DNA from: Alphaproteobacteria bacterium
GTDB taxonomy: Bacteria > Pseudomonadota > Alphaproteobacteria > Caulobacterales > Aquidulcibacteraceae
DNA: 64,000 bases
Assembly: GCA_027485915.1 (NCBI GenBank)
Contig: JAIXQA010000080.1
Span: 1-64,000 of the forward strand
Direction: 5' to 3'
Of the stretch, positions 53,262 to 61,643 are shown one piece after another; positions within the stretch are counted from its first letter, which is position 1; the number at the start of each line of letters is the position of its first letter. Under the pieces are notes generated by a model. The model was not told the origin of the DNA. It was given only the letters and a program-made list of their open reading frames with translations, and did not search any database. A program made the translations under genes and the position numbers.

Positions 53262-54722
53262 ATGATTGGGATTACAGCCTTTGGGGCCTATGTGCCGCGC
53301 TTGCGCTTGCAGAAAAAAGCCATGGCACAGACCAATGCGTGGCTTGCCCCCAATCTTATCGGCAAGGCCAAGGGCGAGCGTGCATTTGGCAATTGGGATG
53401 AGGATGCGATTACCTTTGCGGTAGAAGCCGCCCGCGATGCTTTAGGGCCACAGGATGACCGCTCGCATATCAAGGCGCTCTATTTTGCTTCCACCACCGC
53501 CCCCTTTGCGGATCGCTTGAATGCCGGCATTGTCCAGGCGGCCTTGACGCTTGAACCCACGATACAGGCCGCCGATATCTCCGGCACGCAAAAGGCCGGC
53601 GTGACGGCTTTGGCGCAAGCCTTGTGTGTAGCAAGCGGGGCACCAGATGGGGCAAATCCTTCTCTTCTCGTGGCGGCAGGGGACCGGCGTGTACCCAAGG
53701 CTGTCTCTGCGCAAGAGTTTGACTATGGCGACGGTGGGGCTGCCATGGTGGTGGGGCGTCAGAATGTATTGGCCGAATGGCTCGGCGGGGCGGCCAGCAC
53801 TGTTGATTTCGTCGACCATTTTCGCGGGGCCGATGAAGCCTTTGACTATCAGTGGGAAGAGCGCTGGATCCGCGACGAAGGCTATATGAAGATCGTCCCG
53901 CCTGTCTTGAAGCGCGCTTTGGCGAGCGCAGGATTAGAGGCCGCCGCCGTCGATCATTTTATTCTCCCTTCTACCTTTAAAGGCATTGCTGAGGGCATCG
54001 CCAAACGCATGGGCCTGAAGCCTGAGGCCGTCACAGACAATCTAGGGACGATTGTGGGCGAGACGGGATGCGCCCACGCACTTTTGATGCTGGCGGGTGT
54101 TCTTGAAAAAGCACAGGCTGGGCAGACGATTTTGGTAGCCCAATTTGGTCAAGGCTGTGAAGCGCTTGTGTTCAAAGTCACTGACGCCATCAGCCAATTT
54201 AAGCCCCGCACGGGATTGTCTGGCTGGCTTGCCAACCGCAAGGAAGAGACCAGCTATATGAAGTATCTGGTTTTTAATGGCTTGGTCGAGTGGGATAAGG
54301 GCATGCGGGCCGAGAAGGACAACAAAACCGCGCTGACCACGCTTTATCGCTATAATGACGGCATTCTGGGGCTTGTTGGCGGCAAGTGTCAGGTGACTGG
54401 AACGGTGCAATATCCCCGCACCCGTATCTCGGTCGCACCTAATTCTCCTGAGGTTGACACCCAAGAGCCCTATAAGTTTGCCGAACGTGCCGCCAAAGTG
54501 CTGACCTATTCGGCCGATTATCTGACCTATTCCATGAACCCGCCCAATCATTACGGCCAGATCGATTTTGAAGGCGGCGGTCGAATCTTTATGGACATCG
54601 CTGATGTTGAGCCCGGTGAGATCGATAGCGGTACAGAAGTTCGCATGGCTTTCCGTGTGAAAGAATGGGATGATCGGCGCGGCTTTACTCGATACTTCTG
54701 GAAGGCTGTTCCAGTTCGCTAG
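53262..54722 (+). CDS. HMG-CoA synthase-like thiolase-fold protein with C-terminal extra domain
   Basis: A 486-residue protein starting at the ATG after GGGAG. The thiolase-like fold of the HMG-CoA synthase/KAS III group covers about 1-305 (MIGITAFGAYVPRLRL, then NWDEDAITFAVEAARDAL). The position of the catalytic Cys reads GTQKAG (Q110) where archaeal enzymes have ACKAG. The His and Asn positions also look changed (STFKG, VGETGC). Residues about 345-486 form an additional domain with an OB-like end (GTEVRMAFRVKEWDDRRGFTRYFWKA), resembling DUF35-type CoA-binding proteins. A synthase role is therefore doubtful; a non-catalytic partner is possible. Confidence 0.8.
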   Translation: MIGITAFGAYVPRLRLQKKAMAQTNAWLAPNLIGKAKGERAFGNWDEDAITFAVEAARDALGPQDDRSHIKALYFASTTAPFADRLNAGIVQAALTLEPTIQAADISGTQKAGVTALAQALCVASGAPDGANPSLLVAAGDRRVPKAVSAQEFDYGDGGAAMVVGRQNVLAEWLGGAASTVDFVDHFRGADEAFDYQWEERWIRDEGYMKIVPPVLKRALASAGLEAAAVDHFILPSTFKGIAEGIAKRMGLKPEAVTDNLGTIVGETGCAHALLMLAGVLEKAQAGQTILVAQFGQGCEALVFKVTDAISQFKPRTGLSGWLANRKEETSYMKYLVFNGLVEWDKGMRAEKDNKTALTTLYRYNDGILGLVGGKCQVTGTVQYPRTRISVAPNSPEVDTQEPYKFAERAAKVLTYSADYLTYSMNPPNHYGQIDFEGGGRIFMDIADVEPGEIDSGTEVRMAFRVKEWDDRRGFTRYFWKAVPVR

Positions 54723-54725
54723 GCC

Positions 54726-55298
54726 TTATTTCTTGGGCGGCGCGAAGGTTGGAATGGTTTCTTGGAAACCAAAAACTTCAACATTCTCGGGCATAGACCC
54801 ATAATTGGCGTTCTGACAGCTAGGTTCTCGCTGGTCTTTGTCGCGCACCTTCCATTGCACTTGCCAACTGGTTTCGCCCAAGAGCGGGAAGATCTTATTG
54901 CCACTGAGGCCAGCCAAGACTTCGGTCTTGAGCGCGGCTTCGGAATTGTCGCTGGGTCGATAGGAGAGCAACACTTCTTGGTCGCATTGATAGGGATTGC
55001 GCCACGACACAACGAGGCGCTTATCTGGATTGACTTTGAATTCTTGCGGTGTTTGCGCTGGGATCTTGATCTTGCGGCTGACGTTCAACGGCTCTGGCAA
55101 AGAGACACTATTCGAACCTGAAGCTGAATGCGGGCGTTTCCATCCTATCGTAATGAGCGCTTTGGTAGTGAGGTAAACAAAGGCAATCACCAGCCCAAGG
55201 GCAATCCAGCCAACCGTTTCGCTGGGGCGTGGCGCTTTGGAACGATCCGGGTCAACGCGCCTTATCTTGATCTGAGCCTTTACATCATAATTGGACAC
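54726..55298 (-). CDS. Single-helix membrane protein of unknown function
   Basis: I do not recognise this. The GTG at 55298 has AAGAGG six bases before it and gives 190 residues, better than the TTG at 55349. A cytosolic N-terminal 27 residues are followed by a membrane helix at about 29-51 (WIALGLVIAFVYLTTKALITIGW). A beta-rich outer domain follows with a possible Fn3-like character (RLVVSWRNPYQCDQEVLLSYRPSD) and two Cys (YQCD, PSCQ). It is tail-to-tail with the HMGS-like gene (3 bases apart). No close neighbour on its own strand. Confidence 0.65.
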   Translation of the reverse strand: MSNYDVKAQIKIRRVDPDRSKAPRPSETVGWIALGLVIAFVYLTTKALITIGWKRPHSASGSNSVSLPEPLNVSRKIKIPAQTPQEFKVNPDKRLVVSWRNPYQCDQEVLLSYRPSDNSEAALKTEVLAGLSGNKIFPLLGETSWQVQWKVRDKDQREPSCQNANYGSMPENVEVFGFQETIPTFAPPKK

Positions 55299-55400
55299 AA
55301 ATAACCTCTTAAGTAGGTCGATTATAGGTTTGACCGCCAAATGTGACAAGGCTCAAGCACGTGCGCTTTTTCCGTGACCATTATGCTGTAATCTTGTTGT

Positions 55401-55490
55401 CTCGCCGAAGCGAAGCGGAGAGCAGGGACCTCAGCGAGTTTGCGTTAGGAGATCCGGGACTCGGCTGCGCCGTCCACCTTGCCGTTTATT
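55401..55490. repeat. Decayed intergenic repeat-like element
   Basis: The stretch has the look of alphaproteobacterial intergenic palindromic repeats (GAAGCGAAGCGGAGAGCAGG..., then GAGATCCGGGAC..). CTCGC at 55401-55405 can pair with GCGAG at 55434-55438. Only one degraded copy is in this window, so the identity is tentative. Confidence 0.35.
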
Positions 55491-55576
55491 AAATGGACCG
55501 TTGGGCCCAATCCCTGTAACCAAAAGATGGGTCGCGCCGTAGGCCTCGATAGTGACAAACAAGAGGGAACAAACTT

Positions 55577-56914
55577 ATGGGGCTTGGTCGAAAGTTTGTT
55601 TTCGGGGCGGTTTTAATGGTGGCTGGCCTTGCCCTAAGTGCCGGCGGCTGTGCCCTGCAGCGGCTGCCCAATGTCTCCAAGGAGATTACAGGCCCACCCG
55701 CTTCCCCGCCGGTCCTTGCCGCCTTCCAGTCTGACCCCGCCATCATAACCCAACAAGACTGGCAAGAGCGCCGAGCCCCCTTGTTGAGAATTCGTTTTCA
55801 GAGCGAAATTTACGGGGCTATGCCCGAAGCGCTCGGCTTTGAGATTGTGAGTCGCGAGGTGCTGCAAAAGCCCGAGAAGGGCGCGATTGGTACGATAGAG
55901 CGCATCACAATTGCTCTTAAAACATCCCAGCTTGGGCCTTGGACCGGCGGCCGCCCCGTGGTCGATATGATTTTGATGACCCCCAAGGGCAAAGGCCCGT
56001 TTCCCGTGATTGCGGGCGGCACCTTTTGCGGCAATGACGTGCTTTTGCCCAAACAGAGTGGCACGCGCACCGCCGATATGGCCCTGCCGCCAGAGTGCGG
56101 TGGTGACGCGCCTGAATTTCTGATCAAAGCCATATTCGGCCTCCACGCCAATGCGCCACCTTGGGAGACTTTGGCTGAGAAGGGCTATGCTTTGGCTTCT
56201 TGGCATCCAGGCGATGTGGTGCCCGATGTGCCCTTGGTTGCTGAGCCCCATCTAAAAGCGCTAACGCCGATCGGCACACCGCCAGATCAGCGCACCGGGG
56301 CTATTGCTGCTTGGGCTTGGACCACCTCGCGCATGGTCGATGTTTTAAGCGATGACCCTAGACTGGACCCCAAGCGAGTGATGTTGTGGGGGCATTCGCG
56401 CCACGGGAAAGCCGCCCTTCTAGCCGCCGCCTTTGACCCCCGCCCAGCAGCTGTCTGGGCCTTACAATCGGGAACTGCAGGGGCAGCCTTGGGTCGCGAT
56501 GACGTGGGAGAGCCAGTCGCCGATATAACCAGCACGTTCCCGCACTGGTTTGCCCCGGCTTACAAGGCCTATGCGGGCAAGCAGGCTGATTTGGACGTCG
56601 ATCAACACCAATTGATTGCGCTATTAGCACCAAGGCCAGTCCTGATTGGAACGGGCCGGCGCGATCAATGGGGCGACCCCCACGGCAGTTTTCGGGCCTT
56701 AAAAGGGGCAGACCCCGTCTATCAGCTCTTTGGTATGCCCGCCTTTACCCAGTCTAAATTGCGCGAACCGGAGGATAAAGGCGTCTTGGGCTTTTACATG
56801 CGACCAGGCTTGCATGGGATCCATACCGAAGATTGGGACGAGGCGCTTTCCTTTTTTGACCGCACGGCTCCAAAGGCTTCGGCAAACGGCCCAATCTCCG
56901 GCTTGAAACCCTGA
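55577..56914 (+). CDS. CE15-like glucuronoyl-esterase-type lipoprotein
   Basis: A 445-residue alpha/beta hydrolase with a lipobox-like SAGGC (C25). It has the bacterial CE15 layout: nucleophile S274 in GHSRHGKAAL, the SGTAGAALGRDDVGEP segment with E312, FPHWF at about 321-325, and a late His in PGLHGIH (H413 or H416). Known CE15 enzymes cleave lignin-glucuronoyl esters. Whether that substrate applies is unknown, as no xylan genes are near. AAGAGGGAAC precedes the ATG. It likely faces the periplasm or outer membrane. Confidence 0.8.
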   Translation: MGLGRKFVFGAVLMVAGLALSAGGCALQRLPNVSKEITGPPASPPVLAAFQSDPAIITQQDWQERRAPLLRIRFQSEIYGAMPEALGFEIVSREVLQKPEKGAIGTIERITIALKTSQLGPWTGGRPVVDMILMTPKGKGPFPVIAGGTFCGNDVLLPKQSGTRTADMALPPECGGDAPEFLIKAIFGLHANAPPWETLAEKGYALASWHPGDVVPDVPLVAEPHLKALTPIGTPPDQRTGAIAAWAWTTSRMVDVLSDDPRLDPKRVMLWGHSRHGKAALLAAAFDPRPAAVWALQSGTAGAALGRDDVGEPVADITSTFPHWFAPAYKAYAGKQADLDVDQHQLIALLAPRPVLIGTGRRDQWGDPHGSFRALKGADPVYQLFGMPAFTQSKLREPEDKGVLGFYMRPGLHGIHTEDWDEALSFFDRTAPKASANGPISGLKP

Positions 56915-56972
56915 GCAATCTAGGTCACAGTCTCCCAAAATAAGAAGCATTTCGGTTCAGGGAGGCATCAGA

Positions 56973-58166
56973 ATGGCTGCAGGAATTCGTGACAAGGTTG
57001 CCGTCATCGGCATGGGTTGCTCTAAGTTTGGCGAACGCTGGGATTGTGGCCCTGAAGAATTGATGGTTGAGGCCTATCTTGAGGCCATGGCCGATGCGGG
57101 GATTGAGCCGACCCAATTGGATGCCGCTTGGTTTTCCACCCATATTGACGAGATCGGCACTGGCAAAGGCGGCACACCTTTGTCGATTGCCTTACGTCTG
57201 CCCAATATTGCTGTGACGCGGGTCGAGAATTTTTGCGCCTCTGGCTCTGAAGCTTTTCGGGGCGCGGTTTATGCCGTCGCGGCTGGGGCGGCTGATATCG
57301 CCATTGCCGTTGGTGTCGAGAAGCTCAAAGACACCGGCTATGGCGGCCTGCCAACGGGCAACATGGGCACTTATATCCCCCAAACTGCCCCCAATGGCTC
57401 CGCCCCCGGTAATTTTGCGCAATTGGCCAGTGCTTACCGCGCAAAGCACCATGTTTCACGCGAAGACCTCAAACGGGCAATCGCCCATGTTTCGGTCAAA
57501 AGCCATGCTAATGGGTCGAAGAATCCAAAGGCCCATTTGCGCAATGTCGTGACCGAAGAACAGGTCATCGCTGCGCCGATGATCGCAGAGCCTTTGGGCC
57601 TGTTTGATTGCTGTGGTGTGTCTGACGGTGCCGCCGCCGCCATTGTTACCACCCCGGAAATCGCGCGCGCTTTGGGCAAAAAAGACTTGGTTTATGTGAA
57701 AGCCTTGCAGCTTTCGGTTTCCAACGGGATGGAAAGCCAGCACAATTCGTGGGACGGCTCATATTTTCATACCGCCCGCATCGCCGCCAAGAAGGCCTAT
57801 CTTGAGGCAGGCATTGAACGTCCGCGAGAGCAGGTCTCGATGATCGAGGTCCATGATTGCTTCTCGGTAACTGAACTTGTTACCATGGAAGATCTATTCA
57901 TTTCACCTGAAGGCCAAGGCTGGAAAGATGTAATGAATGGTTTTTATGATGCCGACGGCCAAGTGCCGTGCCAGATTGATGGCGGCTTGAAATGCTTTGG
58001 TCATCCGATTGGTGCATCGGGTCTGCGTATGTTGTATGAAATGTATCTGCAACTGCAAGGGCGGGCAGGTGATCGACAATTGTCGAACCCCAGTATTGGA
58101 CTGACCCATAATTTGGGTGGAGCGCCTGCAAGTAACGTCTGTTCCGTCGCGATTATTGGCCTCTAA
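56973..58166 (+). CDS. SCP-x/SCP2-type thiolase
   Basis: A 397-residue thiolase of the lipid-transfer (SCP-x) type, acting on acyl-CoA. The first Cys is C88 (ENFCASGSEAFRGA), then MIEVHDCFSVTEL with His, KCFGHPIGASG with His, and the end NLGGAPASNVCSV. In related bacteria such thiolases work beside DUF35 and HMGS-like partners, and here the HMGS-like protein is encoded 2.3 kb upstream. GGGAGG stands before the ATG. Substrate (fatty, steroid or other acyl-CoA) unknown. Confidence 0.9.
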   Translation: MAAGIRDKVAVIGMGCSKFGERWDCGPEELMVEAYLEAMADAGIEPTQLDAAWFSTHIDEIGTGKGGTPLSIALRLPNIAVTRVENFCASGSEAFRGAVYAVAAGAADIAIAVGVEKLKDTGYGGLPTGNMGTYIPQTAPNGSAPGNFAQLASAYRAKHHVSREDLKRAIAHVSVKSHANGSKNPKAHLRNVVTEEQVIAAPMIAEPLGLFDCCGVSDGAAAAIVTTPEIARALGKKDLVYVKALQLSVSNGMESQHNSWDGSYFHTARIAAKKAYLEAGIERPREQVSMIEVHDCFSVTELVTMEDLFISPEGQGWKDVMNGFYDADGQVPCQIDGGLKCFGHPIGASGLRMLYEMYLQLQGRAGDRQLSNPSIGLTHNLGGAPASNVCSVAIIGL

Positions 58167-58206
58167 GTTATCTTCGACTTCAATTGACCTCTGTTGTGCA
58201 AGGCAA

Positions 58207-58234
58207 GACCAGCAAGTGTGTGCAATTGCTGGTC
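58207..58234. repeat. Perfect 9-bp inverted repeat between thiolase and GST genes
   Basis: GACCAGCAA and TTGCTGGTC with a 10-base loop. No T-run follows, so as a terminator it would be weak. It could be an operator or mark the thiolase transcript end. The rest of the 252-base gap shows no gene. Confidence 0.55.
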
Positions 58235-58418
58235 AAATCTTGTGAATTGACTGCACAGATTGGCATTTAGGCTGTCAAAGTTGTTGGCCACAGGCGCGTG
58301 TGGCGCTACCTATCGACGCAAGAATGGCGCGCCGCGCGAGTCGAGATTGATGGATAAGCATCTGTCGTGCAGACAGGTGAAGCACGCTATTTGTGATAAG
58401 AGCCAGGGAGCTTGAGCG

Positions 58419-59063
58419 ATGAAATTATATGGAAGTGACCTTTCTCCGTTTGTGCAGCGCGTGAAGATGCAGATTGCCGCTAAAGGTTTGGAAGTTGAAT
58501 ATTTGCCACCTCCCGGCGGTGGCATGAAAAGCGAAGAGTTTTTGGCAATCAATCCAATCGGGAAAATCCCTTGCTTGGTGACGGATTCGGGCATGTCGTT
58601 GCCAGAGTCAGAAGTCATTCTAGAATATCTTGAAGATGCGTTTCCAAAGCCCGCGCTGCGTCCGCGTAAGCCTGAAGAGCGCGCGCAAGTGCGCCTCATC
58701 TCACGCGTGAACGACATTTATGTCGGCCCTGCTATGGGCAAAATCTTTGGCCTGATGGGGCCCGGTAAAGATCCAGAAGCCATCAAGGCGGCAATCGCAG
58801 ACGTGAACACTGCTTTGGGGCATCTTGAACATGTGCTGTCCGGCAAGAAACATGCGGCGGGCAATAAGTTCAGCCTCGCGGACTGCACTATAACCCCAAG
58901 CCTGTTCTTCGTAGTCAAGATTCTGCCAGTTATGGGCGTTAAGGCACCTTTGAAGAACTTCAAAAAAATCGCCAAATATTGGAAGACCCGCGAAAAAGAT
59001 GCGGTTACCGTTAAGGCGATTGAAGAAATGACCGCCGAGATGAAGGCCCGCTTTGGGATGTAG
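58419..59063 (+). CDS. Glutathione S-transferase family protein
   Basis: A 214-residue GST. The N-terminal thioredoxin-like half starts MKLYGSDLSPFVQRVKMQ (S9 is the likely catalytic Ser), with IGKIPCLVTDSGMSLPESEVILEYLED, where the cis-Pro and the Glu/Ser that bind glutathione are visible. The helical second half has the conserved N-capping region KFSLADCTITPSLF. Monocistronic with a strong terminator. Detoxification or thioether chemistry; substrate unknown. Confidence 0.93.
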   Translation: MKLYGSDLSPFVQRVKMQIAAKGLEVEYLPPPGGGMKSEEFLAINPIGKIPCLVTDSGMSLPESEVILEYLEDAFPKPALRPRKPEERAQVRLISRVNDIYVGPAMGKIFGLMGPGKDPEAIKAAIADVNTALGHLEHVLSGKKHAAGNKFSLADCTITPSLFFVVKILPVMGVKAPLKNFKKIAKYWKTREKDAVTVKAIEEMTAEMKARFGM

Positions 59064-59087
59064 TTTCAGCCGAAAAGCGATGTAAAG

Positions 59088-59123
59088 AGCCTGCGGTGCC
59101 TTCAGGGTTCCGCAGGCTTTTTT
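59088..59123 (+). terminator. Intrinsic terminator of the GST gene
   Basis: A perfect 9-bp stem (AGCCTGCGG, 59088-59096, with CCGCAGGCT, 59110-59118), 13-base loop, followed by a TTTTTT run. Confidence 0.93.
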
Positions 59124-59138
59124 GTGGTGCCTAGCCAA

Positions 59139-60239
59139 TTAATTGAGGACATTTACCCGGGCTTGAACATCGGTGCTGAGCGCTGCGTAGAAGAGATTAT
59201 AGCCGGTGACTTTGTAAAACGTGCCCAGCTCGAATCGTGCGCGGGATAAGGCGGCAGGGCGATTGACCTCCACCCATAACAGGTCATTCCGGCAGATAGC
59301 CCCGGTTTCGCCGGGAAGGAGCGCAGGCTCTGTCCCACGTTCGAGGCCGCTCGCCGCGGCAGAACCCCGATTGGTGCTGGGGGCTGCATTGCGCTGCGGG
59401 GCAGCACCAGTGAGCGGGTTGACGCACGCAAAACCTGCTCCGCTGATCGCACGATAGCCTTTGTCCGCCGTCCAAATGGTCGAGCGTTCCTTGATGATGC
59501 GCGCGCCGCGTTCGTCCCCACCATCGAGGCTTGTATAGCTCATGAAGCAGCGGGTTTGCTTGGTGCTTTGGCAGGGTTTGGGAAAGCCCGCGACTGCGTT
59601 CGGGCCTTCAAATAAGGCATTGGGAACTGGCTGGTCGATGATATAGGTCGCTGCCAGCATGGGCCCAAGATCGCCCTTCTCTTGCATCAAGCGTAGGACA
59701 TGCAAGCCACCTTGCCCGAGGCCCACGAGGACAAAGGGTCGCTTTGGATTGCGGGCTTGTTGGAAGGTTTCAAAAGCGCGCGCTACGTCCTCATAGGCGA
59801 GATTGAGTGCCTCATGGCTGTCGTCGCGTTGGGACAAAAGCGCGAATAGCACCGCTTGTCGATAACGCGGGACCCAGAGTGGGCCCGCTGCCGCAAAGGG
59901 TTCTGCGTGATTAGGCAGGGCGATGGTTTCGAGACGGGTGCGGGAAACATTGTCGGCAATGTCCATGTTCCATCCCGTATTGCCGCTCCAAGCGGTTGTT
60001 GGATGAACAAGGAAAACATCGGCTTTACCAAGTGCAGCATTGGCCCCTTGCGGCCGGAACGCCCAAGCGGCCGCATCACTATAGTCTGGGACCGGGGGTG
60101 GTTCATCGACTTGGAAGGGGACCGCAGGTTGGATCAATTCACGGAACAAATTGTCGCGCATGAAGTAAGCGGTCAGCCCGACAAGGAGGTTTAGGCCAAG
60201 GATCCCGCCAAGAATCCAGCGTTGCCAATTCCGTTTCAT
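59139..60239 (-). CDS. DUF3089 protein lacking the expected nucleophile
   Basis: A 366-residue protein with an N-terminal membrane helix (about 8-26). The DUF3089 alpha/beta-hydrolase-like domain follows (DYSDAAAWAF, ADVFLVHPTTAW, YRQAVLFALL, AYEDVARAFETF). Family members carry GHSQGG at the elbow; here the string is GLGQGG with Gly at 175, and the late His position before YNLFY also looks lost (FYKVTGYNLFY). It may therefore be a pseudo-enzyme with binding function. Its ATG overlaps the stop of the DUF6285 gene by 4 bases. Confidence 0.85.
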   Translation of the reverse strand: MKRNWQRWILGGILGLNLLVGLTAYFMRDNLFRELIQPAVPFQVDEPPPVPDYSDAAAWAFRPQGANAALGKADVFLVHPTTAWSGNTGWNMDIADNVSRTRLETIALPNHAEPFAAAGPLWVPRYRQAVLFALLSQRDDSHEALNLAYEDVARAFETFQQARNPKRPFVLVGLGQGGLHVLRLMQEKGDLGPMLAATYIIDQPVPNALFEGPNAVAGFPKPCQSTKQTRCFMSYTSLDGGDERGARIIKERSTIWTADKGYRAISGAGFACVNPLTGAAPQRNAAPSTNRGSAAASGLERGTEPALLPGETGAICRNDLLWVEVNRPAALSRARFELGTFYKVTGYNLFYAALSTDVQARVNVLN

Positions 60240-60598
60240 GGCAAAAGCCCGCTATAGGTCGGCTGATCAATGGCTAATTGGGCAAGTGTGACTTCGCGCA
60301 GAGCAGCCAGCAAGGCTGGGTCCTTATATGACAAGCAGCCGTCGCGAATTTGTGCGCAGATTTGTTGGTTTAGCGCTTCCAACGGGCTTGTCAGATCCGC
60401 CAATAAGGCGGCGTAAAGGGCCTGAGCGCGTGCATCGGCGGCGGGCTTGTGCGCCATTTCCCGCTCGATCAAAGCCAAAGCATTGGCAGCGACGCGCGCA
60501 TGAAAGGCGGCTTGGCCACTCAGCTGCGGGGCTGCAACTTGGTTTAAGAAGCCGATGACCGAACCGAGCAATTCTTCAGAGGAGGGAGCTTCATGCAT
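60236..60598 (-). CDS. DUF6285 family protein
   Basis: A 120-residue all-helical protein (SSEELLGSVIGFLNQVAAPQLSGQAAFHARVAANALALIERE, then LREVTLAQLAIDQP). DUF6285 proteins are encoded beside ACAD10-like phosphotransferases, as here: its start lies 8 bases inside the end of the phosphotransferase gene. Function unknown; a partner or stabiliser of the phosphotransferase is inferred. The end is coupled to the DUF3089 gene. Confidence 0.85.
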   Translation of the reverse strand: MHEAPSSEELLGSVIGFLNQVAAPQLSGQAAFHARVAANALALIEREMAHKPAADARAQALYAALLADLTSPLEALNQQICAQIRDGCLSYKDPALLAALREVTLAQLAIDQPTYSGLLP

Positions 60599-61589
60599 GG
60601 GGGCGGCCTTCGATCAAATTGAGTAAGTCGATTTCGGCTTCCGAAGCGCGTCTGCCAATCATGGCGCGCTCAATGGAAGGATCGGCTTTGGTGGCGAAGG
60701 CTTGATACATAATCAAGCACATAATGCCCCATTTAAAACTGCCCAAAGCCTGAAACCAAGTGATGTCGGATGGTTCGAAGGGCTGTCCCCCTGCGGTCTG
60801 ATAGCCAGCTAGCAACTCTTCCAGCGAGCCAAAGCCGCCGACGCGCTTGTCGCGAATACCAAAGCGCCATGAATTGACACAAATCCAGCCGAGATCTTCC
60901 CGCGGATCACCCTGATGGGCGAGTTCCCAATCAAGCACAGCAGCGAGGCCCTTGGCATTGACCATCAAATTCCCATTACGAAAATCGCCATGTACTAAGG
61001 TGGTCGGCAAAGGTGCCGGCGCGTGCTCACGCAACCAAGCGAGCGCCAGTTCGAATACGGGTCGATGCATGTCAAAGCCGCGAAAGATCGCCTCGTAGCG
61101 GTCCAATTGGTCCAGGCCATGGCTGACAGGCAAATCTTGGGGCAAGTGAAATAGGCCAACTTGGTGGATTTTGGCCAAGGATTCGCCGCATTGGAAGGCC
61201 AATCGTCGGCGAGCGAGGCTGAATTCCTCGTCGCGTAGGATCTTTCGCGCAATCGTCTGGCCGGCGACATGGGCCATGATAAAAGCATCCCCTAACCCAT
61301 CTTCTGGCAGGCAAACATGAATGATCTCAGGGACCGGGGTGCCGATTTGTGCGGCAGCCGCAATGATCTGCGCTTCCTTAACAAGGCCGATAGCCTCACC
61401 TTTGGCTGAACTTTCGAAGGGCGCACGCCGCAGGATCAGGGCACGCGGTGACTGGCCAGACACATGAAGGTTAAACCCCCAAGTCTCTTGGCTCGCGCCG
61501 CCTGACAGTCGCGTCATGGCATGTACTTCTGCACTTGGACCAAAGCGGATCTGCATCAAGCGGGTGAGGGGGGCAACCAAAGCAGTCAT
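60591..61589 (-). CDS. APH-type phosphotransferase (ACAD10/11 kinase-like)
   Basis: A 332-residue aminoglycoside-phosphotransferase-fold kinase. The lobe-linking region has LSGGASQETWGF, the Brenner motif is VHGDFRNGNLMVN (catalytic Asp), and the metal-binding Asp is in VLDWELAHQGDPREDLGW. In animals, ACAD10/11 carry such a kinase domain, linked to 4-hydroxy fatty-acid catabolism. A similar lipid/acyl-CoA role fits the thiolase and HMGS-like neighbours. It is not an antibiotic resistance determinant by any evidence here. First gene of a coupled trio. Confidence 0.88.
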   Translation of the reverse strand: MTALVAPLTRLMQIRFGPSAEVHAMTRLSGGASQETWGFNLHVSGQSPRALILRRAPFESSAKGEAIGLVKEAQIIAAAAQIGTPVPEIIHVCLPEDGLGDAFIMAHVAGQTIARKILRDEEFSLARRRLAFQCGESLAKIHQVGLFHLPQDLPVSHGLDQLDRYEAIFRGFDMHRPVFELALAWLREHAPAPLPTTLVHGDFRNGNLMVNAKGLAAVLDWELAHQGDPREDLGWICVNSWRFGIRDKRVGGFGSLEELLAGYQTAGGQPFEPSDITWFQALGSFKWGIMCLIMYQAFATKADPSIERAMIGRRASEAEIDLLNLIEGRPHA

Positions 61590-61643
61590 TATACCACCTT
61601 GGGCAAGCTTGGCGCGTTTTTCAAGTGAGGTGGTTCGCCGCCA

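Noticed and set aside
60591..61589. Aminoglycoside phosphotransferase fold as an antibiotic resistance gene
   Set aside because: The sequence type and the DUF6285 neighbour match the ACAD10/11-like kinase group; there is no mobile context.
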